A stretch of 64,000 bases of DNA, taken from the NCBI RefSeq assembly GCF_001613385.1, contig NZ_BDCG01000011.1, forward strand, positions 1 through 64,000, written 5' to 3'. The position numbers and the translations under genes were made by a program. How positions within the stretch are numbered: position 1 is the first letter of the stretch; every line of letters begins with the position of its first letter. The notes under the pieces are model-generated. The model was not told the origin of the DNA. It saw nothing but the letters and a program-made list of their open reading frames with translations, and searched no databases. Shown here one piece after another: positions 8,485 to 18,222 of the stretch. Source of the DNA: Nocardia flavorosea NBRC 108225 (GTDB taxonomy: Bacteria; Actinomycetota; Actinomycetes; Mycobacteriales; Mycobacteriaceae).

Positions 8485-11013
8485 TTACTTTCCGAAACCC
8501 GCCCGCCGCAACGCGTCGGCCATGGCACCGTTCACAGGTGCATTATCCCGCCGATTGCCGCGGCCCTGACCTCGATTGCGAACCGGATCGCCCCCGCGTC
8601 CCTGACCGCCGCCCTGACCACCGGTGCGTCCGCCCGTATTACCCTGGCCCGCACGGTTCTTCCCGCCCCGGCCCTGTCCACCACGATCTCCTCCGCCGTT
8701 GCGGCCTCCATCGTCGCGACCGCCGGATCCGCGGCCGCGGTCACCACCGGGCCCCTGGCCACGTTCCGGTTTACCGGCGCCGGGTTCGTCGTCGAGCCGC
8801 AACGACAGCCCGATCCGCTGGCGCGCGGTATCGACCTCGAGCACCTTCACCTTGACCACGTCACCGGATTTGACGACCTCGCGCGGATCGCGAACGAAAT
8901 TCTTCGACATCGCCGAGACGTGGACGAGTCCGTCCTGGTGCACGCCCACATCGACGAAGGCACCGAATGCGGCGACATTGGTGACCACGCCCTCGAGCAC
9001 CATCCCGGGTTGCAGATCGGCGACCTTCTCGATCCCGGCGGCGAATTCGGCGGTTTTGAATTCCGGCCGCGGATCGCGGCCGGGTTTCTCCAGTTCGCCG
9101 ATGATATCGGTGACGGTCGGTACGCCGAAGGTCTCGTCGGTGAATTCGGCGGGACGCAGGCCGCGCAGCACGGATTCGTTACCGATGATCTCGGCGATGT
9201 CGCTGCCGGTCGATTCGAGGATCCGGTGCACCACCGGATAGGCCTCCGGATGTACGGCCGAGGTATCGAGCGGGTTGACGCCGCCCCGGATCCGCAGGAA
9301 GCCGGCGCACTGTTCGAACGCCTTGGGGCCCAGTCGCGGAACGTCGAGCAGCGCGGTGCGGCTCGGGAAGGGGCCGTTGCGGTCGCGGTGGGCGACAATA
9401 CTTTCCGCGACCGACCCGGTGATACCGGAAACTCGGGACAGCAGCGGCACAGAGGCGGTGTTCACATCGACACCGACCGCGTTCACGGCGTCCTCGACCA
9501 CCGCGCCGAGCGAGCGGGCCAGCAGTGTCTCGGAGATATCGTGCTGGTACTGCCCCACCCCGATGGACTTCGGTTCGATCTTGACGAGTTCGGCGAGCGG
9601 ATCCTGCAATCGACGGGCGATGGATACCGCGCCGCGCAACGAAACATCCATATCGGGAAGCTCTTGCGAGGCATAGGCGGAGGCCGAATACACCGAGGCA
9701 CCGGCCTCCGACACCACGATCTTGGTCGGCTTGTTCTCCGGAATCCGTTCGATCAGCTGCGCGGCCAGCGCATCGGTTTCCCGGGAGGCGGTGCCGTTGC
9801 CGATTGCGATCAGCTCGACCCCGAACCGCTCCACCAGGGCGGCGAGGACCGCCAGCGATTTCTCGGTCTGGTTCTGCGGCTTGTGCGGATAGATGACCTC
9901 GGTCGCCACGGCCTTGCCGGTACCGTCGACCACGGCGACCTTCACGCCGGTGCGGTAGCCCGGATCCAGGCCCATGGTGGCGCGGGTACCGGCCGGCGCG
10001 GCCAGCAGCAGATCCCGCAGATTGGCGGCGAATACCTCGACCGCATCACGTTCGGCAGCCTGCCGTAACCGCATTCGGGTATCGATACCGAGACTGATCT
10101 GCAGTTTGGTCCGCCAAGCCCAGCGCACGGTATCCAGTAGCCAGGAATCCGCGGGGCGACCCTGCGCGGCGATGGAGAACCGCTGCGCGATTCGGGCCTC
10201 GTATACGCTGCGTTCACCGGTTTCGAGTTCGGAATCCGCGGGCTCGGGGTCGAGGTGCACGGAGAGCACCTCTTCCTTCTCACCACGCAACAACGCCAGG
10301 ATCCGGTGCGAGGGCAGGGCGGTGAATTCCTCGGCGAAGTCGAAGTAGTCGGCGAATTTCGCGCCGTCGTCTTCCTTCCCGGCGCGCACCGTCGCGGTGA
10401 CCCGCCCCCGGGTCCACATCAGTTCCCGGAGTTCACCGACGAGATCGGCGTCCTCGGCGAACCGTTCGACCAGGATGGCCCGCGCACCCTCGAGCTGTTC
10501 GGCGGTGTAACCGGCCGGATCGGTGTTCGGATCGCCGAGCAGTGCATCCGCGACGGGTTCGTGGCCGGCCTCGCGAGCGATCTGAGCCTTGGTGCGACGC
10601 TTGGGTTTATAGGGAAGATAGATATCTTCGAGGCGCGCCTTGGTCTCGGCCAGCAGCAGCTGCCGGTGCAGGTCTTCGTCGAGTTTGCCCTGGCTGCGAA
10701 TGGATTCGATAACGGTGGCACGGCGTTCGTCGAGTTCACGCAGATAGTGCAGGCGTTCTTCGAGGGTTCGTAGCTGGGCGTCGTCCAGGCCGCCGGTGAC
10801 CTCTTTGCGATAGCGCGCGATGAACGGCACCGTGGATCCGCCGTCGAGTAGTTCGACGGCGGCCGCGACCTGATTCTCGCGCACCGCCAGCTCGTCGGCG
10901 ATGCGCCGGGTCACGGTGCCGGAAACGGCCGGGCCGGTACCGGTGGTGGCGGTCGAGTCTGTCTGGATCGTGTCGGGACCCGAGGTCTCTGGCGCTGTCG
11001 TCACGACCCGCAC
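8485..11013 (-). CDS. tex: Tex family RNA-binding transcriptional accessory protein
   Basis: Tex is the bacterial Spt6-like protein that binds RNA and nucleic-acid complexes. The 842-residue protein has the N-terminal helical region (VPFIARYRKEVTGGLDDAQL), a YqgF/RNase H-like domain (about 350-480, TMGLDPGYRTGVKVAVVDG), helix-hairpin-helix repeats (about 500-600) and an S1 domain (about 665-740, GMVLEGVVTNVAAFGAFVDV). The last 95 residues or so are an unusual Gly/Arg/Gln/Asn-rich RGG-type tail, then a conserved-looking end MADALRRAGFGK. The start is GTG at 11013; a second GTG three codons in is possible. Confidence 0.95.
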   Translation of the reverse strand: MRVVTTAPETSGPDTIQTDSTATTGTGPAVSGTVTRRIADELAVRENQVAAAVELLDGGSTVPFIARYRKEVTGGLDDAQLRTLEERLHYLRELDERRATVIESIRSQGKLDEDLHRQLLLAETKARLEDIYLPYKPKRRTKAQIAREAGHEPVADALLGDPNTDPAGYTAEQLEGARAILVERFAEDADLVGELRELMWTRGRVTATVRAGKEDDGAKFADYFDFAEEFTALPSHRILALLRGEKEEVLSVHLDPEPADSELETGERSVYEARIAQRFSIAAQGRPADSWLLDTVRWAWRTKLQISLGIDTRMRLRQAAERDAVEVFAANLRDLLLAAPAGTRATMGLDPGYRTGVKVAVVDGTGKAVATEVIYPHKPQNQTEKSLAVLAALVERFGVELIAIGNGTASRETDALAAQLIERIPENKPTKIVVSEAGASVYSASAYASQELPDMDVSLRGAVSIARRLQDPLAELVKIEPKSIGVGQYQHDISETLLARSLGAVVEDAVNAVGVDVNTASVPLLSRVSGITGSVAESIVAHRDRNGPFPSRTALLDVPRLGPKAFEQCAGFLRIRGGVNPLDTSAVHPEAYPVVHRILESTGSDIAEIIGNESVLRGLRPAEFTDETFGVPTVTDIIGELEKPGRDPRPEFKTAEFAAGIEKVADLQPGMVLEGVVTNVAAFGAFVDVGVHQDGLVHVSAMSKNFVRDPREVVKSGDVVKVKVLEVDTARQRIGLSLRLDDEPGAGKPERGQGPGGDRGRGSGGRDDGGRNGGGDRGGQGRGGKNRAGQGNTGGRTGGQGGGQGRGGDPVRNRGQGRGNRRDNAPVNGAMADALRRAGFGK

Positions 11014-11073
11014 ACTACCTGCGCCTGGTGACAGGCGAACCCGGCCCGGTCCGGCATCACCGGCCCGGCACCA

Positions 11074-12705
11074 CTACCGCTGACCGGCCGCGGTACGTTC
11101 CTGATCCCGGAGCAGGAAACGCTGGACCTTACCGCTGGGGGTCTTGGGCAGATCCGCGACGAAATGCACGCGCCGCGGATAGGCGTGCGCGGCGAACTGC
11201 TTCTTGACCAGGGTTTGTAGCTCCGCGGCCAGTTCGTCGGTGCCCGTAACTCCTTCGCGCAGCACCACGAACGCTTCCAGTACCTCGCCGCGCAGCTCGT
11301 CCGGGAGGCCGACGACCGCGGCCTCGGCGACATCGGAGTGCAGGACCAGCACACTTTCCACTTCGAACGGGCCGATCCGGTAGCCGGCCATGATGATCAC
11401 GTCGTCGTCGCGGGCAGAGAAGTGGAAGAAACCCTCGCTGTCACGGGAGCCGGCGTCGCCGGTGAGATACCAGCGGCCGTCGGGCGTATATCGCTGCGCG
11501 GAGCGTTCGGGATCGCCCAGGTAGCCGACGAACCACAGCAGGGCGCTGTGCTGGGTATCGATGGCGATCCGGCCGAGTTGTCCGGGCGGGGCCTCGATAT
11601 CGGCCTCGTCGGCGAGCACGGCGCACGACCAGCCCGGCAGCGAGCGGCCCATCGACCCTGCGGGCGCGCTCGCGTTCAGCTCATCGTGCCAGGCGTTGCA
11701 GATGACCATGCCGTGTTCGGTTTGACCGTAGTGATCGCGGACTGCGACACCGAGCGACTCGGCCGACCAGGCGACCACCTCCGGCGTCAACGGCTCCCCC
11801 GCCGACGAGGCACGGCGCAAACGGGCCGACTGCCCCTCGGATCCGGCCCGCAGCGCCCGGTATACCGTCGGCGCGGCGGCGAAGTTGGTGACCCCGAACC
11901 GGTCCAGCACCTGCCAGGTCAGCTCCGGGGAGAAACCGGCGTGCAGCAACAGACTCCGGGTGCCCGACGCCAGCGGTCCGAGAATGGCGTAGTAGAGACC
12001 GTAGGCCCAGCCCGGGTCCGCGGCGTTCCAGAAGACGTCGTCGGGACGCACGTCGAGTGCGAATTCCTGATAGGCGTGGAAGGAGGCCAGCGCACGCACC
12101 GGGATCGGCACGCCCTTCGGTGTGCCGGTGGTACCGCTGGTGAACAACTGAACCAGCAGACCGTCCCCGCCCACCGTCGCCGCGGGTGCGCCGGTGTCCG
12201 AGATCGGGAGAGCGTCCAGCCGCACGGCGCCCGCGATATCGGCAGGGCCGGTGACGACGGTGCGCCACGTCGGATCCGCGGGCATATCCCCGCCCGGTGC
12301 CAGCTTGCCGGCCTGATCCGGGTCGGTGACGACGACGACGGCTTCGGCCGCGCGCAACCGGAAGGCGATCGCCGGCGGGGCGAAAGCGGTGAACAACGGA
12401 ACATGAACCGCCCCGCGACGCCAGACAGCCAGCAGCACGGCCACCAGATCCGCGGATTTCGCCATCAGTGTCGCGACCCGATCGCCCCGCCCGACCCCGA
12501 GACCGGCCAGCGCGGCCGCATACCGTTCGGAGCGTTCACGTAGCTCGCCGTAGGTCAGATCGACCGACGAGAGGTCGCTCTCGACACCCGTGAACGCGAC
12601 GGCGTCGGCCGGGTGCCGGTCGCAGAGCAACTCGGCTGCGCACGCATCGCCGCGGTCGTAGGTGTCCAGCAGTTCACGCACCCGCGTATTCGGGTCGGCA
12701 CCCAT
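11074..12705 (-). CDS. AMP-forming acyl-CoA synthetase
   Basis: Adenylate-forming enzyme that activates an acid as an acyl-AMP and transfers it to CoA. Visible motifs are the P-loop LFTSGTTGTPKGVP, the YGQTEHG motif, the GRWYLTGDAG motif and the C-terminal catalytic Lys in PSGKVQRFLLR. Overall it resembles acetate or medium-chain acyl-CoA synthetases; the substrate cannot be read from sequence. The start is the ATG at 12705, with GAGGAG seven bases upstream, giving 543 residues. It is divergent from the GAF-LuxR regulator at 12795 with only 89 bp between them, so that regulator probably controls it. Confidence 0.9.
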   Translation of the reverse strand: MGADPNTRVRELLDTYDRGDACAAELLCDRHPADAVAFTGVESDLSSVDLTYGELRERSERYAAALAGLGVGRGDRVATLMAKSADLVAVLLAVWRRGAVHVPLFTAFAPPAIAFRLRAAEAVVVVTDPDQAGKLAPGGDMPADPTWRTVVTGPADIAGAVRLDALPISDTGAPAATVGGDGLLVQLFTSGTTGTPKGVPIPVRALASFHAYQEFALDVRPDDVFWNAADPGWAYGLYYAILGPLASGTRSLLLHAGFSPELTWQVLDRFGVTNFAAAPTVYRALRAGSEGQSARLRRASSAGEPLTPEVVAWSAESLGVAVRDHYGQTEHGMVICNAWHDELNASAPAGSMGRSLPGWSCAVLADEADIEAPPGQLGRIAIDTQHSALLWFVGYLGDPERSAQRYTPDGRWYLTGDAGSRDSEGFFHFSARDDDVIIMAGYRIGPFEVESVLVLHSDVAEAAVVGLPDELRGEVLEAFVVLREGVTGTDELAAELQTLVKKQFAAHAYPRRVHFVADLPKTPSGKVQRFLLRDQERTAAGQR

Positions 12706-12794
12706 CTCGCATCTCCTCGGTCTATCGATCCGGTGTTGCAATAGGATGTAGGTCACAGTTTGTCGGCACTACCCCCGAAAAGGGGTGAACCTCC

Positions 12795-13649
12795 ATGACC
12801 GCGGATCCCGCGCTGCTACGCCCCCGGGACGGTGACGCGCTGCGCGCCGAAATCCGCCGGCTGGCGGCGGCCACCGGCGTTCCGGTGCTCTTCGGTGGCG
12901 AAGTGCAGGCCGATACGCTGCTGCTCACCGAATTCTGCGGGGTCCGCACCAATGGCCTGCGCGGGTTGTCGGTCCGGCGCGCATCCGGTCTGGGTGGTCG
13001 GGTGCTCGATTCGGGACGGCCCGCGGCGGTGAACGACTATCGCCGGGCGCTGTCGATCACCCACCACTACGACGGCCCGGTGCTCGGCGAGGGGATCCGT
13101 TCGGTGCTGGCGGTGCCCGTGGTCGTGGGTGACCGGTCGCGCGCCGTGCTGTACGCGGCACTACGCGGTCCCGGCCCGATCGGCGGCCGTACCGCGGAGG
13201 CACTGCGCCAGGCCGGTCACCGGCTGGCGTCGGAGATCATGATCCGGGACGAGGTCGACCGGCGGCTGCGGTTGCTGGACGCGGCGGCACCGGCACCCGC
13301 TACCGGCGGGGCGCTCGCCGAGGAGATCCGCGCCGCCCAGGCGGAACTCCACACCCTCGCGGACGGCTCCGCCGATACGCAGCTGGGTGTGGCGCTGCGA
13401 GCGCTCGGCGACAAACTGGCCAGGGCGTTGTCGGGTCCCTCCGATCCCGAGGCGCCCCGGCTCTCCCGCCGGGAAATCGATGTACTGGTGCAGATCGCGC
13501 TGGGATGTTCCAATCAGGAGGCCGCACAACGTCTTTCACTGGGCCCCGAAACAGTCAAAAGCTATCTCCGCAGCGCCATGCACAAACTCGACGCCCGATC
13601 CCGGCACGAAGCCGTGGTCGCTGCCCGCCGCTTCGGCCTCATACCTTGA
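12795..13649 (+). CDS. GAF domain LuxR-type transcriptional regulator
   Basis: A 284-residue regulator. The N-terminal part (about 10-165) reads as a GAF sensor domain (LRGLSVRRASGLGGRVLDSG, IRSVLAVPVVVGDRSRAVLY). The C-terminus (about 225-284) is a LuxR-type helix-turn-helix: LSRREIDVLVQIALGCSNQE and LGPETVKSYLRSAMHKLDA. There is no receiver domain, so it is a one-component sensor. It is divergent from the acyl-CoA synthetase across an 89-bp shared promoter region, and an acyl-CoA or acid ligand is a reasonable guess, not shown. Confidence 0.88.
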   Translation: MTADPALLRPRDGDALRAEIRRLAAATGVPVLFGGEVQADTLLLTEFCGVRTNGLRGLSVRRASGLGGRVLDSGRPAAVNDYRRALSITHHYDGPVLGEGIRSVLAVPVVVGDRSRAVLYAALRGPGPIGGRTAEALRQAGHRLASEIMIRDEVDRRLRLLDAAAPAPATGGALAEEIRAAQAELHTLADGSADTQLGVALRALGDKLARALSGPSDPEAPRLSRREIDVLVQIALGCSNQEAAQRLSLGPETVKSYLRSAMHKLDARSRHEAVVAARRFGLIP

Positions 13650-13984
13650 TACCGGACGCTGTCGTCGCTCCCTCGACCGCATCTCGGGCGCGGAGTACTA
13701 CAAGCTCCTGTAGATGGTCTCGCCACCGATCGTGGCGACTCGGACCGATCCGCTCGGTCTACCCGTCGTAGTTCCGATACCGCTCTTGCAGGTGCTGTAG
13801 CCCGAAGGGCTGGACCGGAGCTGCTGCGGGCCCGGACCGTTGGAGTCGATCCGCGCGAGCGGCGAAGGTCTGGCTACCGGCAGAACTGCTCGCCGCCGTG
13901 TCGAAGCGGCCGCCGGCAAGCTCGCTCGACCGTTGCGGCGCCTTACCGTCAGCACCCTGACGTCGCAATCGACCCGATATCCGG
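13650..13984. other. Intergenic region between the GAF-LuxR regulator and trmD
   Basis: A 335-bp stretch between convergent genes. A minus-strand open frame at 13698-13955 ends in a Gly/Ser/Thr-rich sequence (VRVATIGGETIYRSL) but has no convincing start, ribosome site or family; it may be a gene remnant. I see no clear terminator hairpin. Confidence 0.4.
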
Positions 13985-14671
13985 TCAGTCGTCTCCGGGC
14001 AGGAGGTCCGGGCGACGTTCACGCGTACGGATCAGCGCTTGTTCCCGGCGCCACGCCGCGACCTTCGCGTGATCACCGGACAGCAGGACCGGCGGCACTT
14101 CCAGTCCCCGCCAGCTCACCGGGCGGGTATAGCTGGGGCCCTCCAGTAGCCCGTCGGAAAACGAATCCTGTTCGTGGGACTGCTGATTGCCGAGCACTCC
14201 GGGAATCAAACGCACCACCGCCTCGGTCATCACGAGGACCGCGGCCTCGCCACCGATCAGTACGTAGTCGCCGATACTGACCTCTTCGACGCGCACCCGC
14301 CGGGCTGCATCGTCGAATACTCGCTGGTCGATCCCCTCGTACCGGCCGCAGGCGAAAACCAGGTGCCGCTCACCGGACCAGCGGGCGGCCGTGTCCTGCG
14401 TGAAGGGCACCCCGGCCGGTGTCGGGACGACGAGCAGGGCGTCGTCCGGGCACACCTCGTCGAGCGCGGCGCCCCAGACGGTGGGTTTCATCACCATGCC
14501 GGGGCCGCCGCCGTACGGCGCATCGTCGACCGATTTGTGCACATCATGGGTCCACCGGCGCAGATCGTGGACGTCGACAGCGAGCAGGCCCTTTTCGATG
14601 GCCTTGCCCAGCAGCGCGGTGCGCAGCGGCTCCAGGTATTCGGGGAAGATGGTGATCACGTCGAGCTTCAC
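13985..14671 (-). CDS. trmD: tRNA (guanine-N1-)-methyltransferase TrmD
   Basis: Methylates G37 of tRNAs next to the anticodon, preventing +1 frameshifting; essential in most bacteria. SPOUT-family trefoil-knot features are visible: [15 protein letters not shown] at the N-terminus, [20 protein letters not shown], the SAM-binding [11 protein letters not shown] and [15 protein letters not shown], and [11 protein letters not shown]. The start is GTG at 14671 (VKLDVITIF), 10 bp downstream of the rimM stop; upstream in-frame codons would overlap rimM. Length 228 residues. Last gene of the rpsP-khpA-rimM-trmD operon. Confidence 0.96.
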   Translation of the reverse strand: MKLDVITIFPEYLEPLRTALLGKAIEKGLLAVDVHDLRRWTHDVHKSVDDAPYGGGPGMVMKPTVWGAALDEVCPDDALLVVPTPAGVPFTQDTAARWSGERHLVFACGRYEGIDQRVFDDAARRVRVEEVSIGDYVLIGGEAAVLVMTEAVVRLIPGVLGNQQSHEQDSFSDGLLEGPSYTRPVSWRGLEVPPVLLSGDHAKVAAWRREQALIRTRERRPDLLPGDD

Positions 14672-14681
14672 GACGACCGCC

Positions 14682-15206
14682 TCATTCCGGATCCAGCAGG
14701 CCCTCGGGCGGGTCGACAACGATCAGCCCGTCGGCGATCGAGACCGTAGGCACGATGGCGGTGACGAACGGAATCAGAATTTCGCGGCCGTCGTCGGCGG
14801 CGCGGACCGACAGCAGTTCGCCTGCCGCGGAATGCAGCACATCGGTCACGGTGCCGACAGCGGAGCCGTCGGTGAGTTCGACGCGCAGACCTTCGAGTTC
14901 GTGATCGTAGAACTCGTCGGGATCCGCCGCCGACCCCAGATCCTCACTGTCCACCAGGAACAAAGTGCCGCGCAGGGCATCCGCGGCACCGCGATCGGTG
15001 ACACCGGCAAGTTGCACGAGAAGCCGGCCCGAATGTTCCCGGGCCGACTCCACGGTGAAATTCCGCATATCTTTCGACCGTGCCGCCCGGCCCCGCAGGG
15101 TCGAGCCGGGCGCGAAACGCGCCTCCGGTTCATCGGTGCGTACCTCGACGACCAGTTCGCCGCGCACGCCGTGCGATTTGGCGACCCGGCCGACTACGAG
15201 TTCCAT
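14682..15206 (-). CDS. rimM: Ribosome maturation factor RimM
   Basis: Assists 30S head assembly and binds S19. The 174-residue protein begins with [20 protein letters not shown], the classic RimM start, and carries the PRC-barrel region ([43 protein letters not shown]). Its ATG follows the khpA stop directly (TAG then ATG with no gap), so it is translationally coupled. trmD follows after 10 bp. Confidence 0.96.
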   Translation of the reverse strand: MELVVGRVAKSHGVRGELVVEVRTDEPEARFAPGSTLRGRAARSKDMRNFTVESAREHSGRLLVQLAGVTDRGAADALRGTLFLVDSEDLGSAADPDEFYDHELEGLRVELTDGSAVGTVTDVLHSAAGELLSVRAADDGREILIPFVTAIVPTVSIADGLIVVDPPEGLLDPE

Positions 15207-15449
15207 CTATTGATCGGTGTCGACCACGTCGACCCGGATACCGCGGCCACCGATACCGGCGACGAGCGTGCGCAACGCGGTCGCGGTGCGGCCGCCCCGG
15301 CCGATGACCTTGCCCAGATCTTCGGGGTGGACGTGCACCTCCACCGTGCGCCCGCGACGGCCGGTGATCAGCTCGACGCGCACGTCATCGGGATTGGCGA
15401 CGATACCGCGGACCAGGTGTTCCACGGCATCGGCGACGACGACGCTCAT
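15207..15449 (-). CDS. khpA: KH domain RNA-binding protein KhpA
   Basis: An 80-residue single KH-domain protein with the GxxG loop in KVIGRGGRTATALRTL; KhpA proteins bind RNA and, with KhpB, affect cell elongation in Firmicutes. The frame extends upstream to 15719, but the start is the ATG at 15449, which overlaps the rpsP stop (TAATG). It sits between rpsP and rimM, the standard actinobacterial position (Rv2908c-like). Confidence 0.94.
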   Translation of the reverse strand: MSVVVADAVEHLVRGIVANPDDVRVELITGRRGRTVEVHVHPEDLGKVIGRGGRTATALRTLVAGIGGRGIRVDVVDTDQ

Positions 15450-15892
15450 TACTCGGCAGCCTCGGCGGATTCGGTCGCCTCGGCGGCGCCCTCTTCCTTG
15501 TCCTTCTTGGCCTTCTTCTTCGGGGTCACGGCCTCGGTGACCGGCTCGTTGTCGGCGGCGGCCAGCGCGGCGTTGAACAGGTCCAGCTTGGACGGCTTGG
15601 GCTCGGCGACCTTGAGGGTGCCCTCGGTGCCCGGCAGGCCCTTGAACTTCTGCCAGTCGCCGGTGATCTCCAGCAGCCGCTGCACGGGCTCGGTCGGCTG
15701 CGCGCCGACACCCAGCCAATACTGGGCGCGCTCGGAATTGATCTCGATCAGCGAGGGCTCTTCCTTGGGGTGGTACTTGCCGATGGACTCGATGGCCCGG
15801 CCGTCACGGCGGGTCCGGGCGTCCGCGACGACGACGCGGTACTGCGGGTTGCGGATCTTGCCCATACGGGTGAGCTTGATGCGAACAGCCAT
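15449..15892 (-). CDS. rpsP: 30S ribosomal protein S16
   Basis: Small-subunit ribosomal protein needed for 30S assembly. The first 85 residues are canonical S16 ([57 protein letters not shown]). The remainder of the 147 residues is an extension ending in a Lys-rich patch ([13 protein letters not shown]) and an acidic Ala/Glu tail; such tails are common in actinobacterial S16. First gene of the operon with khpA, rimM and trmD. Confidence 0.97.
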   Translation of the reverse strand: MAVRIKLTRMGKIRNPQYRVVVADARTRRDGRAIESIGKYHPKEEPSLIEINSERAQYWLGVGAQPTEPVQRLLEITGDWQKFKGLPGTEGTLKVAEPKPSKLDLFNAALAAADNEPVTEAVTPKKKAKKDKEEGAAEATESAEAAE

Positions 15893-16231
15893 CTGCTGAT
15901 CTGCCTTTCATTGTGGTCACGGCGCAATTCAGCGACTCACGCGGTTCGCGAGCCCGGTTTTGCGAATGGAGTGTGTGACCGCCGCGCGGTACGGAACCGG
16001 AGACGGGCTGACACTGTCCGGAAGGACGATCGACCATTCTGCCAGACGCAGGTCCGAGCTCGAAATCACGCCCCGTTCCGTCGTGGCTGCGGCCGTCGGC
16101 CCGGCGCCGCCGATCGGCGCCATCGGACCGCTCGACAATCGTGCCACCCGGTGGCGGGCCGTGGAACGCGTGCGTAGTGTCCGCGGGGTCGCGCGGTCCG
16201 CGCGGCGGCAACGAACGAGAGTACGGACAGC
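15893..16231. other. Divergent promoter region between rpsP and the VWA protein
   Basis: A 339-bp region that must hold the rpsP operon promoter (minus strand) and the promoter of the VWA gene (plus strand). No coding frame, riboswitch or clear operator is recognised in it. Confidence 0.5.
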
Positions 16232-18121
16232 GTGTTGTTTCTGAACAGAATCCTCGCCGCGGCGGCCGCGGCGGTGATCGCATCGGTGCCGGTCGCCATG
16301 CCCGCCCTCGCGCAGCAGTCGCCGCAGACCGGGACCGAATACGCCCCGACGATGCTGGTACTGGACGCGTCGGGTTCGATGCTGGCGGCCGATCCCAGCG
16401 GCGGCACCAAGATGGACGCGGCCGAGAACGCTGTCCGCAGTTTCGTCACCGCGACGCCGGACAACGCGAGGGTCGGGCTTTCCGCCTACGGCACCGGAAC
16501 CGGTAACTCGGACGCGGAGAAGACCGCGGGCTGCCAGGACGTGCAGATCCTGCAGCCGCCCGAAATCGTCGACAAACCGGCATTGATCGCGGCCACGGAT
16601 GGGATCGTGCCTCGCGGGTACACCCCGATCGGTGCATCGCTACGGGCGGCGGCCGCCGCATTGCCGCAGGAGGGGCCGCGCTCGATCGTACTGGTCTCCG
16701 ACGGCCTCGACACCTGCGCACCACCGGATCCCTGCGATGTCGCCCGTGAACTCAGCGCCCAGGGCAACGAGATCGTGATGCACGCCATCGGTTTCGGCGT
16801 CGACGATGCCTCGCGCGCACAGTTGACCTGTATCGCCCAGACCACCGGCGGTACCTACACCGATGCCGCCGACGGCGCGGCGCTCGAACAGGTGCTGCCC
16901 CGGGTCAGTGCCGTCGCCCTGCGCAGCTACGCTCCGGCCGGGCTGCCCCTCACCGGGGCACCGGACTACCGCGCGGCGCCGGTGGCCGAGCCCGGACAAT
17001 ATCTCGACGTGGTCCGGCAGAAGAAACCGCAGTACTACGCCGTGGATGTGCCCGACGGTGCGACCGCGTACTTCAGCGGTACGGTGTCGTTCCCCCGCGG
17101 CCGTGGCGACGCGTCCACGTCCAACAACCGGCTCGATCTGCGGGTCTACGGCGCCGAGGGCCAGGATTGCAACAGCCTCGACAGCGAGTTGGCAACCCGT
17201 TCCATCGACGGGGTGGCGCTGACGGTGAGCAGTGCCTGGCAGGGGGCCGTCGAAGCCGATTCCGGTAGCGCGGGAACGGGCAATTGCCGGGGCGGCGGCC
17301 GCTACTATTTCGCGCTCGAATGGGCACTTATAGCGGACGGTGCGCCGGGACAGCTGCCGATCGAACTGAATATCGGTGTGGAGCCGGCCGTCACCGATCC
17401 CGGTCCCGCGGCCGATCCGCAGCCGGTGGAGTTCAGCGCACCCACGACACCTGTCGTCCCGGTTGCCGGCGGCGGTTCGTTCAATGTCGCAGCAGATCTC
17501 CCGGGCCCGGGCCGCTATACCGATACCGTGCAGCGGGGCGAGTTCGTCTTCTACCGGGTGAAGGTGGACTGGGGCCAGGGGCTGGCCTACCGGGTGCGGT
17601 TCGGTAACAGCGCCGAGGAGGGCAGCGAGTACACCTCGAATATCGCGACCGCGCTCTACAACCCTTACCGTGCCGAACTCGACTCCGACACCACCTCCTA
17701 CGCCGGCACCGAGAAAACCCTGCCGGTCAACGATCCGGCGCTGGCCACCGCCCCGATCCGCTACCTCAATCGAGATGAACGCGGCGAGGTCGCCGATCAG
17801 GCGGTGGCGGGCTGGCACTACATCGCGGTGAAACTGAGCCCGACGATCCACAGCACCCGCGCGGTCGCGCCCGTACCGGTCGAGCTGGAGGTCGCTGTCA
17901 CCGGTGAGCCGGAACCCGGACCGAAGTACGCGGACGGCGATACCGTGGGCGAGGGAACATTCGGCGAGAAATCGAAGCAGGTGGCGGCCGGCGATTCGGC
18001 CCGGGAAGCCGGGGACAGCGGGATATCGCCGCTGGTGTGGGCTGTCATTGCAGCCGCCGCGGTGGTCGCGGTCGCCGCTTCCACCGGTGCGCTGCTACTG
18101 GCCCGCCGGCGCAACCACTAG
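16232..18121 (+). CDS. Secreted, C-terminally anchored VWA domain protein
   Basis: A 629-residue exported protein. A signal peptide (MLFLNRILAAAAAAVIASVP, likely cleaved after PALA) precedes a von Willebrand A domain (about 35-215) with the metal-site motif DASGS and ISDGLDT-like strand LVSDGLDTCAPPDPC. About residues 225-590 form two beta-rich extracellular regions of unknown fold, with Cys pairs at several positions. A transmembrane helix near 605-625 (PLVWAVIAAAAVVAVAASTG) and a basic end (LLARRRNH) anchor it. The start is GTG at 16232 with a weak GAGAG site. Partners and role are unknown; adhesion or envelope protein handling is plausible. Confidence 0.85.
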   Translation: MLFLNRILAAAAAAVIASVPVAMPALAQQSPQTGTEYAPTMLVLDASGSMLAADPSGGTKMDAAENAVRSFVTATPDNARVGLSAYGTGTGNSDAEKTAGCQDVQILQPPEIVDKPALIAATDGIVPRGYTPIGASLRAAAAALPQEGPRSIVLVSDGLDTCAPPDPCDVARELSAQGNEIVMHAIGFGVDDASRAQLTCIAQTTGGTYTDAADGAALEQVLPRVSAVALRSYAPAGLPLTGAPDYRAAPVAEPGQYLDVVRQKKPQYYAVDVPDGATAYFSGTVSFPRGRGDASTSNNRLDLRVYGAEGQDCNSLDSELATRSIDGVALTVSSAWQGAVEADSGSAGTGNCRGGGRYYFALEWALIADGAPGQLPIELNIGVEPAVTDPGPAADPQPVEFSAPTTPVVPVAGGGSFNVAADLPGPGRYTDTVQRGEFVFYRVKVDWGQGLAYRVRFGNSAEEGSEYTSNIATALYNPYRAELDSDTTSYAGTEKTLPVNDPALATAPIRYLNRDERGEVADQAVAGWHYIAVKLSPTIHSTRAVAPVPVELEVAVTGEPEPGPKYADGDTVGEGTFGEKSKQVAAGDSAREAGDSGISPLVWAVIAAAAVVAVAASTGALLLARRRNH

Positions 18122-18168
18122 CAGCGTCCGGCCGATGGCTGCATGGCGACCACGCTCCCGAATACGCC

Positions 18169-18200
18169 GGCGCCGCCCCCTTCGCGAAGGGGGCGGCGCC
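18169..18200. terminator. Bidirectional terminator, 32-bp perfect palindrome
   Basis: The 12-base arms GGCGCCGCCCCC (18169-18180) and GGGGGCGGCGCC (18189-18200) are fully complementary, and the loop TTCGCGAA is itself palindromic, so all 32 bp read the same on both strands. It lies between the convergent VWA gene and ffh, 22 bp before the ffh stop and 47 bp after the VWA stop. No T-tract follows, as is usual in actinobacteria. Confidence 0.8.
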
Positions 18201-18222
18201 GCGTCGATGGTTTACCGCCGCG

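Noticed and set aside
7441..10068. An 875-codon plus-strand open frame over rplS-tex
   Set aside because: Shadow of the membrane protein and tex on the other strand; no ribosome site and no recognisable domain.
13698..13955. Minus-strand frame beside trmD ending VRVATIGGETIYRSL
   Set aside because: Possibly a remnant of a secreted protein gene, but without a start, signal peptide or family I cannot support a call.
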